Positions 1-9,716 of a stretch of DNA of 64,000 nt are shown piece after piece. The position numbers and the translations under genes were made by a program. Source of the stretch: Malus domestica (Eukaryota; Streptophyta; Magnoliopsida; Rosales; Rosaceae); NCBI RefSeq assembly GCF_042453785.1, contig NC_091673.1, positions 10,077,501 through 10,141,500 on the forward strand. Direction: 5' to 3'. Within the stretch, counting starts at the first letter, position 1. Every line of letters begins with the position of its first letter. The notes below the pieces were generated by a model, which was given only the letters and a program-made list of their open reading frames with translations, was not told the origin of the DNA and did no database searches.

Positions 1-614
1 TGACTTGTATCAAAATACGAGAAAAAAAAAAATTTTTATACGTAAAGAAGTTTTATGAGTTGTTAATATCTGATCATTATATTATCGATTTTTAATTGCT
101 ATTTTTTAATTATTAATCTGTCGTTGATATTCAAAAAACGAAATTTAATTAATGTAACTAATTTTTCTAAATATTTTGACAAAAAAAAGTAGGAATTTGA
201 TGGTTGAAGTAGTAGGTGAACGTCCTCCTTCAATCAATAACTTTTGACAAAAAAATTAACGTTAATTTAATGTCCAACCAATGACTAGTTTATTTAGTTG
301 AAGCCTCAAGGGTTGGTGTACGACCTTTCTATTTTACAACTCACCAAACCCAGGTTACAACTTGCAAGTAGGTGGGTCCCCCGGGTCTGTCGTCGTAGGT
401 AGGCCTGTCACTCTCGGGGGTTCTGGATAACTAGACCCTGTTAACTACCAAGCAAAATACACGTCTCGCCATTTTCTTTCAACTTGGACGAGCAATCAAT
501 CGTCTTCCCATCAACCAGTCCCCGCCCCCACGACTTCTGGATTCTAGAGCGAGAGAGTTTTAGAGGAGAGAGAGAGAGAGACTTGGGGTGTGGAGGATCG
601 TGGACTGAAAAACA
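1..614. other. Upstream region and 5' leader of RAD52-2
   Basis: This AT-rich stretch has no coding potential that I can support. The short ORFs seen from about 440 onward on both strands overlap the RAD52-2 first exon and its leader, and none resembles a known family. A GA-rich tract at about 559-580 lies just before the start codon, as is common in plant 5' leaders. No clear TATA box was found. The region probably contains the RAD52-2 promoter. Confidence 0.5.
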
Positions 615-3101
615 ATGGCTTTGCAGACCAGTACCAGCAGCAGTGCCCTGCTCTCGACATCTCCGCCGGTTCCTTCTGGGGCCGCTTCCGTTCGACTCCG
701 AGCCCGAATGGTCGGAGCTGGAATCTGGGGTCGGAGGAAAACGGGAGGGGGGGGAAGGGTTTGTATGATCGCATGCAGGAGCAGCATCGGCGGCCATGGC
801 GGCGGAAAGAAGGGAGTGCCCAGTTCGAATTATGTGGTGCCCCTAGACAAATCGTTTTCGTACACCAACTCTTCCTGCATCACTCGCCCTCTCGCTGAAA
901 TCCTCAGAGACCTCAATAAGAGAATCCCTGACAACATCATCCAGACGCCACCTGAAAATCCCTCCTCCACCTTCATCCCCTGGTAATTTTCTCTTCTCTC
1001 TTTTCACTTTCCATTTGATTTTCTGGTTGACCAAACAAATCTCATGGAAATTTTTTGTATTTTTGTGTATTGGGTAGGTACCATGCGAACCGGATGCTGA
1101 GCTTCTACGCTCCTGGTGTGTCCTTTCTTATCCTCATCTTCTCAATTTGCAGATTCATAAGCTTCAATCATGCTCTTTATCTCAATTTTTAATTGCTCTC
1201 AAAACCCCACCTTTTTGTTTTTCAGAAATGTTTTGCAATCTGTTTCTCCCTTTTGTAATCATTGCTTGGCAATTGGTGTATTTTTAACTGTTAATCTGAT
1301 TTCAGTAAACAATTAACTATCTGCATTTTTCCTTTCAACCATTCTTCAATACTTGTGCAAGTACACAACTTGAGATATACGAATACCAAGTCTACGTTTT
1401 CCTCTCAAAATTTCAATTCGTTGGAGCGACTCAGTGACGAGTGACGAGTGAGTAATTATAGATTGGTGTTCATCATTGTCCTTAATTCCGAATTGGTCCA
1501 AGTTAGTTTACGAAACCTTGATGCATGCGGTACGAATTTTAGGCAGAGTATTAAGATCAGCAGCCCAATTCAAATTTATGAGCTTCTGGTAGTTTGCCGA
1601 CTGCTACTCTCTTGCTTTGTCTAGTGACACTAGACTTTATCTAGTTTCTAGTGAATCTCCGTATGTTTTCAGTTGTTTAACACTCGTTTTGACAGGATGG
1701 TGTGGAGAAATCCGTGATGTTATATTTTCTGACAATGGAAGTGTGACTGTGGTATACCGTGTCACTGTACGTGGATCTGATGGAGAGGTCTGGTTCTTCT
1801 ACTTTGTACTGTGGTTCATTTATACGTTATTAATATTTCATGTTTGATAACTAGTTACCATATAACAATTATATTCATACCTCTGGACTAGGATCATTCT
1901 TTGCTATGGCTTATTGTATTATACATGCCATTAGAAATCACTACAGTTGCATATTCAACTTTACAACAACAACAACAAAGCCGTATCCCACTAAGTGGGG
2001 TCCGTTATTTGAATCCTAAAATGCCACTGCGCTCAGTTTTGCGCCAAGTCTTCTGTTAGCTTGAAGCACTCCATCTCTTTTCTTAATGTCTCTTTCCAAG
2101 TCTTCCCAGGTCTTCCTCTACCCCTTTCGCCTTGAGCTGTCTCATGTTCAACTTTAAAAGAAAAAGAAAAACTTCGGTATGCATATTTTTGCATGTTTAA
2201 GAAAGAATGCAGCACCGTCAGATGTTACATTGAGTTCAATAGAACAGGTTCGGGTGTCAATTGGAATACTGATTTAGCTTATCGTTAGATCCTAATTTTG
2301 AGTTTCAGCTGAGGGTATGTAAAAATAAATTATTTCTGTCTGATTGCTTTGAATTTATGGAACACTGGTCCTAAAGAAAAAAAAAAAATACTGTCAAGCA
2401 TTAGGAAGTGAATCTTTCATGTATTGTTCATCTTATCATTTTGGTGGCTGATTACTTTTAAGATGGAGACTTGGGTGGAAGAGAAAACGGTTTGTTAACG
2501 AGCACTTAATACTTACTGAATTTAAGTCTGAACGGGAATGTGAAATTGAACTATGTTAAATGACATAATTGAGTGCCTGAAAAGGGGCACAAGCCTTTTA
2601 TGCAACAATATGCCTATTGAAATGAGGCAACCAATTGGACAGTGTTGCACAAGTAAATAACTAGAAGAATGTCTTTCTCTCTTCTAGTTCAAATTCAAAG
2701 GCAGTGAGGAAACTATGTATAATTATTGGCTGGATGCCTTGTTTTCGGGAAGTGGTGTATTCCCGATGTTATACGTGAGAATTAGCCAATTAGGTGCTGT
2801 AAGTTCACTCTTTCTGTTCCAAAATTAGTGCCGCGAGGAACATATTGATAACAAATTGGTCAATGTCTGTCTTTTGGTTTTTTTTTTTTTTCTTTGAGTC
2901 GTGCCCTTAACGTTGCTAGACTTAAATACCTACAGTTCTAATATTTGATCTGACACACCAATGCAGGCACACCGTGAATCAACTGGAACAGTAACACCCA
3001 GTGATGGCGACGTTGATCCAGTTGCTGCAGCTGAGCAACTTGCTTTCGTCAGAGCATGTTCTCGGTTTGGCCTTGGCCTGTATCTGTATCATGAAGATTA
3101 G
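615..3101 (+). CDS. RAD52-2: RAD52-like protein 2, chloroplastic (RAD52-2 / ODB2 type), 4 exons
   Basis: Exons are 615-982, 1078-1115, 1696-1787 and 2967-3101, which sum to 633 nt (210 aa). All introns are GT-AG and the phases match. RAD52-like plant proteins bind single-stranded DNA and promote strand annealing in organelle recombination and repair. The first 60 or so residues are rich in Ser, Gly and basic residues, like a plastid transit peptide. The conserved body then runs NYVVPLDKSFSY, IPDNI, FIPWYHANRMLSFYAPGW, and ends FGLGLYLYHED. This order matches what I remember of Arabidopsis At5g47870. The third intron is long (1179 nt) and holds a LINE remnant. The gene is convergent with the DUF1350 gene. 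The start is the first in-frame ATG and gives the transit peptide. Confidence 0.9.
1963..2150 (-). mobile_element. 3' end of an RTE-clade LINE, inside RAD52-2 intron 3
   Basis: On the minus strand the segment encodes the C-terminal signature of plant RTE-type reverse transcriptases: GRGRPGKTWKETLRKEM, then LTEDLAQN. A short non-coding tail with a CCCACTTAGTGGG inverted motif follows, and the copy ends in a (TTG)n tail. On the plus strand that tail is the CAA run at 1963-1978. The terminal simple repeat and loss of everything 5' are typical of target-primed, 5'-truncated LINE insertions. The insertion lies wholly in the intron and does not touch the host reading frame. Confidence 0.75.
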
Positions 3102-3494
3102 AGGCAAAGAGACAGGGAGGATAGAGCTGCTCATCGTGTCATCTTTTTGTTTGATTTGTTAAGTCAGATTGCGCTTTATGCCTGTTGATGTATATATCTG
3201 ACGGATGAGCTATCACATATATGCTGCAGATTCATATACATATGTTTAGGTTGTTGGGAACAAATAATCGTGAAAACGCTGCAGATAATAGATACGAATT
3301 CAGATATTGCAATCGCGTATTTATGAATCAATAGAAACAGTAAACTATTATTATCCTTGTTTCTGATGATTGTTTATGTACAAGACTTATTTTCATATCA
3401 TTTCGATTCATCGTCCTATCGAAATACCACGTCGTCGTCTCGATGATATACAGACTGTTGTGTCTGATTTGTATGCTGTTACTTGTTCAACTCA
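3102..3494. other. Convergent 3' region between RAD52-2 and the DUF1350 gene
   Basis: This holds the 3' UTRs of two converging genes. No RNA gene or further coding region was seen. The plus-strand ORF that starts at 3370 is the antisense of the last DUF1350 exon and is not a gene. Confidence 0.6.
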
Positions 3495-6400
3495 TCACGG
3501 CTTCAAGAGCTTCGGCCCTGTATTTGAAGTTATCCATGCCGCAACCACATCCACAAGCAGGCCTACGTCTTTAGATGCTTCTGCACGAAGTACCTTCGAG
3601 TCTACACCCCATGTGCTGCCTACTTCTTTAGCAACTGTCTCCCATGGTGTCCCGACAGTGAGATTGGCCAACATCTCACTCCCGCGATTTACTGCGTCTG
3701 CCATTGCTGGAGGCACATCCGGGAGCGTCTACATGATAGAAAGATTATTTATCTAAATTGGTTCTCTTTTAGAGATGGATCGAACTGGGGCTGCACTCGG
3801 TGAATCTAAGCATATATTTGAAAAACAGATGTCAAAAATAAAAGCTACGGAGGTTTATTCCCCACTAAATGGTTGGCACAAAATTCACCTGTTGCAAAGG
3901 AAGTCCGTGATCTCCAGGTAACAAGCGAATCGACATGTCTAGCATAGAACCGATGGCTGAATCTGAACTTAGCAACTCTGCCAATGTTGAAGTCTCATCA
4001 ATCATATCATCCTTGAACTTCACCAGTAGATTCCTGGAAATACCGTAGTATGATTTTACCTGAAAAAAGCATAAATAGAGCGAAATTTAAGTGGTATACC
4101 TTAACTACAAAGAGAAAGTTAATACATTTGACTAAATATCATATAATCATGTAATTAAGAAGCACAGAAGCAATTTGTAAACAATTGATAGGTTTGCTTA
4201 CAAGTCGCTGAGTTTCTTCAGGTTTTGGAGCAAAATCTTCTCTTCCTTTGACCAAGTCCATATACAGTGGAGGGAGCTGCTCAACTAAAGGAAGAACTTG
4301 CTTCATGATGGGAGGGCTAAGGTTTTCAAATTGCTTCAAAGTCATTTCTGCCTGCAAGCATTTCAATGTCCGAGTTTCTTTGTTACTAATCATATTAATT
4401 GCTAGAAATGAACAATGGAATTCATCAATGAGATGATTATATAATCAAGCTTATGCATCATGGTTTAAAACTAAAATAATCAAGTATGTACAAATTTACA
4501 ACACATTAAATTTAGAAGTCTCACCCCTAGGCGGACTGTCGGTGATGATGCAATCTGTGATAAAATTGGTCCAAGGCCTTGAGCAACTGGAACGAGAACA
4601 GGTGAGAACAGAGGAATAGCTGAGCTTGCCTCCTGTCAAATTAAGGAATCAATCTCAAATTTTATACAGCAACAGTTTAAAAAACCATATACCGTGTTAT
4701 TAAGCATGTGTTTAGAACTGTTATTTTTTTGTCTCGTTCTAAGTAAATATGGTGCACCTGAGGTGGCCATGGGATGTTAAGAGATGGCGTACCATTCAAC
4801 TTGGTCATGGTAGATAAAGTAGGCAAAAAGAAGGGGGCATATAATGGATGTGCCGTCACTTTTCCTTCTATAGAATTTATGAGCTGAAATGTTGGATCTC
4901 TAAATTTTCTCAACGAAGAGAGAGTTCACTTCTGATCTCAGTTTCTTCTCTTCTCACCAAGTACTGACATGTATACTAACGAATTCAGGAAGTTAAATAC
5001 CTTGTTATTGAATGCCATCAGCACATTCCCATTTCTTTGAACAGCATATCTTGAACCTGACCAACCATTCGGCCACCAACGTAATGAATTTCTAAAACCC
5101 CAAAGATTTGCACTCTTAAGAGCAGTTTATTAGGGGAAAACTAAAAAATGGCAATACCGATTAAAAGGTGGATGACAGATCCCAAAGAATGGCCAATGCC
5201 GAAAGTAGGAAGATCTTGAACCTGTACAATCAAGCATCTCAGGTTTTTATTGACCAAAAAAAAAAGCATCTCAGGTTTTTAGTGGAGGAAGAAAATTAAG
5301 CAGAACTAGAAACATACAGATTCTGAAGACAAGAAATAAAAAACACACCGTCTCTTTAAGAAACCGATAGCACCTATCAAATTTGAATTGGGTTTCATCT
5401 GCAATGAAGAAGTGATCAAATCCACTAGCATATGGTGTTGCAATCACCAAAATACCCCTACAACACAAAAATGGCTGAATCATATTTTCTTCTTTCTCAA
5501 ATGCAGAAAACTCCATCAAAACCAATAGTAGATAGACAAAGACCAAATACAACTTTCTATTAAAAGAAATCGGGGCTGCATATAAGCTGTATTAGCACGA
5601 TACAAACTATAAAAGTTAATTACCAGACAACCAAAGTTTTAACTGAATCTCACTTTTCTGAGAGGCGCTCAAGAAACAAACGGTAGGTAAGCTGAGGGGC
5701 AGCTCCAACAAAAACACCACCGATAAAATGTACAACGGCCTTGGGTTCTGAGTTTCTCGGTTTGAGAACCCATGCTCCCTGAAATAGAGAACGATAGATA
5801 CATTTAGTAAGGTTATAAAGAATATCCTTACCCCAGAAAAGAAACCTACAATAGATAGAGTACAAACATATTTGGCTGCTTTTCAATCCGTGTCTAACAT
5901 ATACTCTTTATTCCTTGAAAAAGGTTTGCAGGCTTCCAAATTAGAGCCTTATGAAATGCTCGAGAAAGTTTCTAGGATTAACAATTGTAGCCACTACCTG
6001 GTTTACTCATCATTCATTTTGAATGGTCATAATGGGTGCGAACTTGTATAAGTTGCATTTCGAGGCGAATAAGGAAGCAGAAGCCACTAAGCAAGGATGA
6101 CCAAGTAAAGAAGAAACTCTCAGGCTGCTTAAGTCCTTACTAATGAGAGCATAATTTGTTCAGGGTGTTTGACATACATTGTTTCCTTGCACAGTTTTAT
6201 CATTCTAAATCTTGCTTTTGTAACTCGAAACAAAGAACAAAACTTACTACGCAAATTCGATCAAGTTTTCGATCCACCATGCATATTTGATATAGTTTCA
6301 TCTCAAAGCTATATCTATCCAGAAATCACTTGCACAACAGATTTTTAACTAAATAAACACCCGGAAGTGGTTCCGGACACAGAATTAATCTCGGAATATA

Positions 6401-6926
6401 AACATAACTGAAGAAAATTTGAAATCCTGTGCCGGTCGACAAATCTGAAGAAAAAAAAAGAAAAAAAAAAAAAGACCAGCATGAAATGATACCTCAACTT
6501 GATTCCAGTCTCCTGTACCATCCCAACGACCTTGGGATTGCCTCACAGTCTCTGTAAGTAACCTACAAGCACATAAAAATAAAAATAACACCCAAGAAAG
6601 CGATATTCTAAACTACTCTAATTCAGCGGAATTCAAACCCGGGATGCAAGGGGGCAGTCGCACACACTGCCCCGAACAACTCACCTCTCAATCTCAGAAT
6701 AGAGCTGAATCCCAGTTGGTTGTGGACCCTGTGGACTTGGTGGTTGTGATTGTCTCCTGGTGGTTTCGTCGTCGTAGTTGCAGCAAATCCCACTGCGACG
6801 ACGGCGTTGAGAATTCGGGAGGCTGAGGACGCGGCTCTGCTGCCGAATCAGCAGCCGCTTACTGAACGATTGATGAGGGTGGAGATTGGGATGGGGCTGC
6901 GGACTCCTCACCCAGCAACTGGCCAT
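3495..6926 (-). CDS. DUF1350 alpha/beta-hydrolase-like protein, probably plastid-targeted, 10 or 11 exons
   Basis: Exons in coding order are 6926-6685, 6562-6493, 5778-5654, 5457-5349, 5221-5158, 5056-5001, 4632-4525, 4351-4202, 4059-3889 and 3728-3495. They total 1329 nt (442 aa) with consistent phases and GT-AG introns. The protein matches the DUF1350 family (Arabidopsis At5g47860 type). Landmarks are QGRWDGTGDWNQVEGAWVLKP, then VVHFIGGVFVGAAPQLTYR, VIATPYASGFDHFF, and a nucleophile elbow GIGHSLGS as in alpha/beta hydrolases. The C-terminus has LPGDHGLPLQQ and VGTPWETVAKEVG. The biochemical role of the family is unknown to me. The first 50 or so residues are basic and Ser-rich, like a transit peptide. 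The start is the ATG at 6926; an apparent earlier start is a Leu codon. An extra phase-0 exon at 4758-4883 is possible and is listed separately. Confidence 0.9.
4758..4883 (-). other. Possible 42-codon cassette exon within a DUF1350 intron
   Basis: Between the exon ending AFNNK (5001) and the exon starting EASSAIPL (4632), an open segment of exactly 126 nt is bounded by a TTTCAG acceptor and a CTCAG/GTGCAC donor. It is phase 0 at both ends, so including it would add 42 residues (LINSIEGKVTAHPLY to SLNIPWPPQ) without a shift. I do not recall this stretch in Arabidopsis homologues. It may be a lineage-specific alternative exon, or intron sequence that is open by chance. Confidence 0.35.
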
Positions 6927-7259
6927 GCTTTTCCTGCTCAAAGGCTTCAAATTTTACCGACCCAAATGCAAAAGCTTCGATCTTTTGCTTCAAATTCCAC
7001 TCTATTTTTGTCGCTCTTGTTCAATTGGTCAGCTGCTTGCCATCATCTTCTTTCTTCAGAATTTCAATCAGTACAAAAATTGAAATTGATGATGTGGCCC
7101 AACCTGAAGCCCACACCATCTAAACGTCACCGTTTCCTTCAGCTCTTTACAAGGTCCAACAACGAACAAAGTTTTTGTACTTAAAGAAGACAGCTTTGTC
7201 TGTCTGTCCGTCTGAAAAAATAGTTTTCCTTCCCAAGTTTGGAACAAGAGACCAAGAAG
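6927..7259. promoter_or_regulatory. Shared divergent promoter, DUF1350 gene (-) and GT47 gene (+)
   Basis: Only 333 bp separate the two divergent start codons (6926 on minus, 7260 on plus). Both leaders and both core promoters must fit here or overlap. No convincing TATA box stands out. Several AGCTGCTTGC and CAACG-type motifs are present, but I cannot assign them. Confidence 0.45.
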
Positions 7260-8799
7260 ATGCGTACTCTGTACTTATCACTGAAGAAAATGCCCAAGTT
7301 CAAACGCCGGCTGCTCCTGGCGGCGCTGCTTGCGCTGGCAGTCTCCTCCGCCTCATGGTTCTCCATCTTCCTCCTCCAGTTGTCCGAACAAAAGAGCCAT
7401 AATTTGGGTCTGTCAGCTCCTCTTCCTCCAGATTCAGGCCCTTACCACGACTGGCGTCTCTTCGCCGCCGATTTCCGAGAAATGCTCCAAACCTTCCAGA
7501 TTTACGTCTATCCCACCAATTCCAACAAGTCCGATCCTCCTTCCTCCTCCGCCTCATTCGCTTCCTTCGCCGCCGTCTTCCTCCCCCACCCCAACCCCTT
7601 CAACCCGAAGCTCGGAAACTACTTCAGCGAGCACATGTTCAAGATCTCTCTCCTCTCCAGCTCCCTCGTCACCACCGACCCACAAAAAGCCCACCTCTTC
7701 TTCCTCCCATTCTCCGTTAATCTCCTCCGCAACGACCCCCGAGTCCACTCCGAGTCCTCCGTCGCCGAGTTTGTCGCCAAATACACTGCCGCCGTCGGCC
7801 GAGACTTCAAGTTCTGGAACGCCTCCTCTGGATCCGACCACTTCTACGCCTGCTGTCACTCTGTTTGCAGAGAGGCCGCCGCTAAACATGCCGGGCTGCA
7901 CAACAATGCGATCCAGCTCACTTGCTCCTCCAGCTACTTTCAGAGATTGTATGTTACGCATAAAGATGTCGCCTTGCCGCAGGTTTGGCCGCGGCCTCCT
8001 CTGCAATCCCTCAACCCTCCACATGCTAGGTACCATTTTTATCACCCAATTTCTTAAATTGGAATTTGTATTTCTAACCCAACATTTTAATTTGCATTTT
8101 TCGTTTTTGGGTAATGTTCACTTTCTTTGTCAAACTGTTAATTTAATACGATGCTAACCACTGGTTGACAGTCTGACAACGTAAAATATACGATGTGATG
8201 CTTGTACAACTCTCCACTGTTGAATAATGTTCACTAGCTATGTCAATTGTGACCAATGTTACCATATAAATTGCTCTTTGACAGTAACGTAGTGGTGTTA
8301 TGCTCGATGCAGAGATAAGCTCGTTTACTTCTCCGGACGAATCCAAAACTCGAATACTCGCCAACAGCTGATCGATTTATGGGGCAACGACACTCGAATG
8401 GACATATTTCCCGGCAACCCGTCTTACCCTTATGAAGAAGGGTTCCGGAGGAGCAAGTTTTGCCTCCATGTGAGAGGCTATGAGGTCAACACTGCGAGAG
8501 TGAGTGATGCCATACACTACGGCTGCATTCCTGTTATAATTTCCAATCACTATGAGCTTCCGTTCGCTAATGTGCTGGACTGGAGCAAGTTCTCAGTTAT
8601 TGTCAACAATGGCGAGGTTGCCTTGTTGAAGAAGACATTGTTGTCGATAACAAGACAATCCTACGTGAGATTGTACCGCAATTTGATCAAGGTTCGTAGG
8701 CATTTTGTTTGGCACGAGACTCCCCGAGGTTACGACTCCTTCCACATGACTGCTTACCAGCTGTGGCTCAAAAGGAGCTCCTTGCGTCTGTCGGCCTAA
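7260..8799 (+). CDS. GT47 exostosin-family glycosyltransferase, type II membrane protein, 2 exons
   Basis: Exons are 7260-8029 and 8313-8799 (1257 nt, 418 aa), joined at a split Arg codon (AG|A). The protein has a basic N-terminus, a signal anchor at about residues 18-39, and a lumenal GT47 domain. Motifs seen are FQIYVYP, DPQKAHLFFLPFS, HKDVALPQVWP, KLVYFSGR, SKFCLHVRGYEVNTARVSDA, IHYGCIPVIISNHYELPF and the terminal FHMTAYQLWL. These are diagnostic of plant exostosin-like transferases that act on cell-wall or glycoprotein glycans in the Golgi. Donor and acceptor sugars cannot be told from the sequence. The intron is short (283 nt). The open frame extends upstream of 7260 only through a TTG codon, so the ATG at 7260 is the start. 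Confidence 0.9.
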
Positions 8800-8904
8800 T
8801 CAAAACTCCGGCTTTGTGGTTGAGGCTGTGAAAATTGTTTCTTCACACTTAAGAAGCCAAAAGTCGCACTTATCCCATGTATGATTTGCGCCATAGTTTG
8901 TGAA

Positions 8905-9475
8905 ATAGGATGTTTTAAAAACTAGTCTTGAATTTTTTTTTTTTGGCGGAGCTATCAAGAAAACGCCTCTGCCCAGCGGGAGTGGGCTATATTTTTGTCT
9001 AGGTGTCGGGGAGGCATGCCCGGGCGACAGAGGTGCGCTTGAGGCGTTGTGGAGACGCAATCTGGGCGTTTGGTTTCTTTTCAAAAGTCCAAACCCAAAA
9101 CGATGTTGTTTAGGTAGGGTTTTTATAAAATTAAAACAGCCTCTCACTTCGCGTTCGCGAAAAGAACAGAGGGAGCGAGAGCAGCAGGCCAACGACAACC
9201 CGCAAATCTCAGCAGTCATAGCCGCTTCTGCCAGGCATTGGATTTTAATTTGATTCGGAATGGTCTTGACTATTATTTGAATTATATGCTTGTTGTTTGC
9301 TTAATCGTTTAAATGAAAGTGGATATTTGTTGTACAAGTACTATATTATATATAATACGTAATATAATAATAAGATACCATAAGGCTAGCGCCTCACACC
9401 TCGAGACTATTGCTTAGGCGAGGCTATTCATAAAACGTCTTAACTTCACCGTCGCCTTTTAAAAACATTGGAAAC
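8905..9475. mobile_element. Candidate non-autonomous hAT-like element between GT47 and UPF0664 genes
   Basis: The left end (GATGTTTTAAAAAC) and right end (GTTTTTAAAAGGCGAC read on the other strand) are loosely inverted. The interior near both ends is rich in GAGGCG/CGCCTC words, as in plant hAT-like elements with GCCTAGGCG-type subterminal repeats. No transposase was found and the target duplication is not clear, so this is a weak call. The rest of the intergenic DNA (8800-8904, 9476-9716) holds only probable 3' UTR sequence. Confidence 0.35.
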
Positions 9476-9716
9476 ATGATGCACGTCTTAGAAACTGAAC
9501 GACTCCGGTACAACAATCACAGAAAAAGTGAAAACAATGATATGCTCAAGAAAATGTAATCCATCCATAGCGAAGATTCAAAGGGTTATTTACTCACAAT
9601 AGATATCCCAGTAATATACAAGTAGAAACAGACTTCTTACTAATCCAGTTAAACAGCACACTTTTATGGGTTCTTGAAACAAGTAATTTTATTCAATATT
9701 TGTAATCATACTACAT

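Noticed and set aside
3370-3756. 128-codon plus-strand ORF
   Set aside because: Antisense of the last DUF1350 exon, whose minus-strand reading is strongly conserved.
7330-8157. 275-codon plus-strand ORF overlapping the GT47 gene
   Set aside because: It is rich in Ser and Pro from reading a GC-rich exon in the wrong frame and matches nothing, while the other frame is a clear exostosin.
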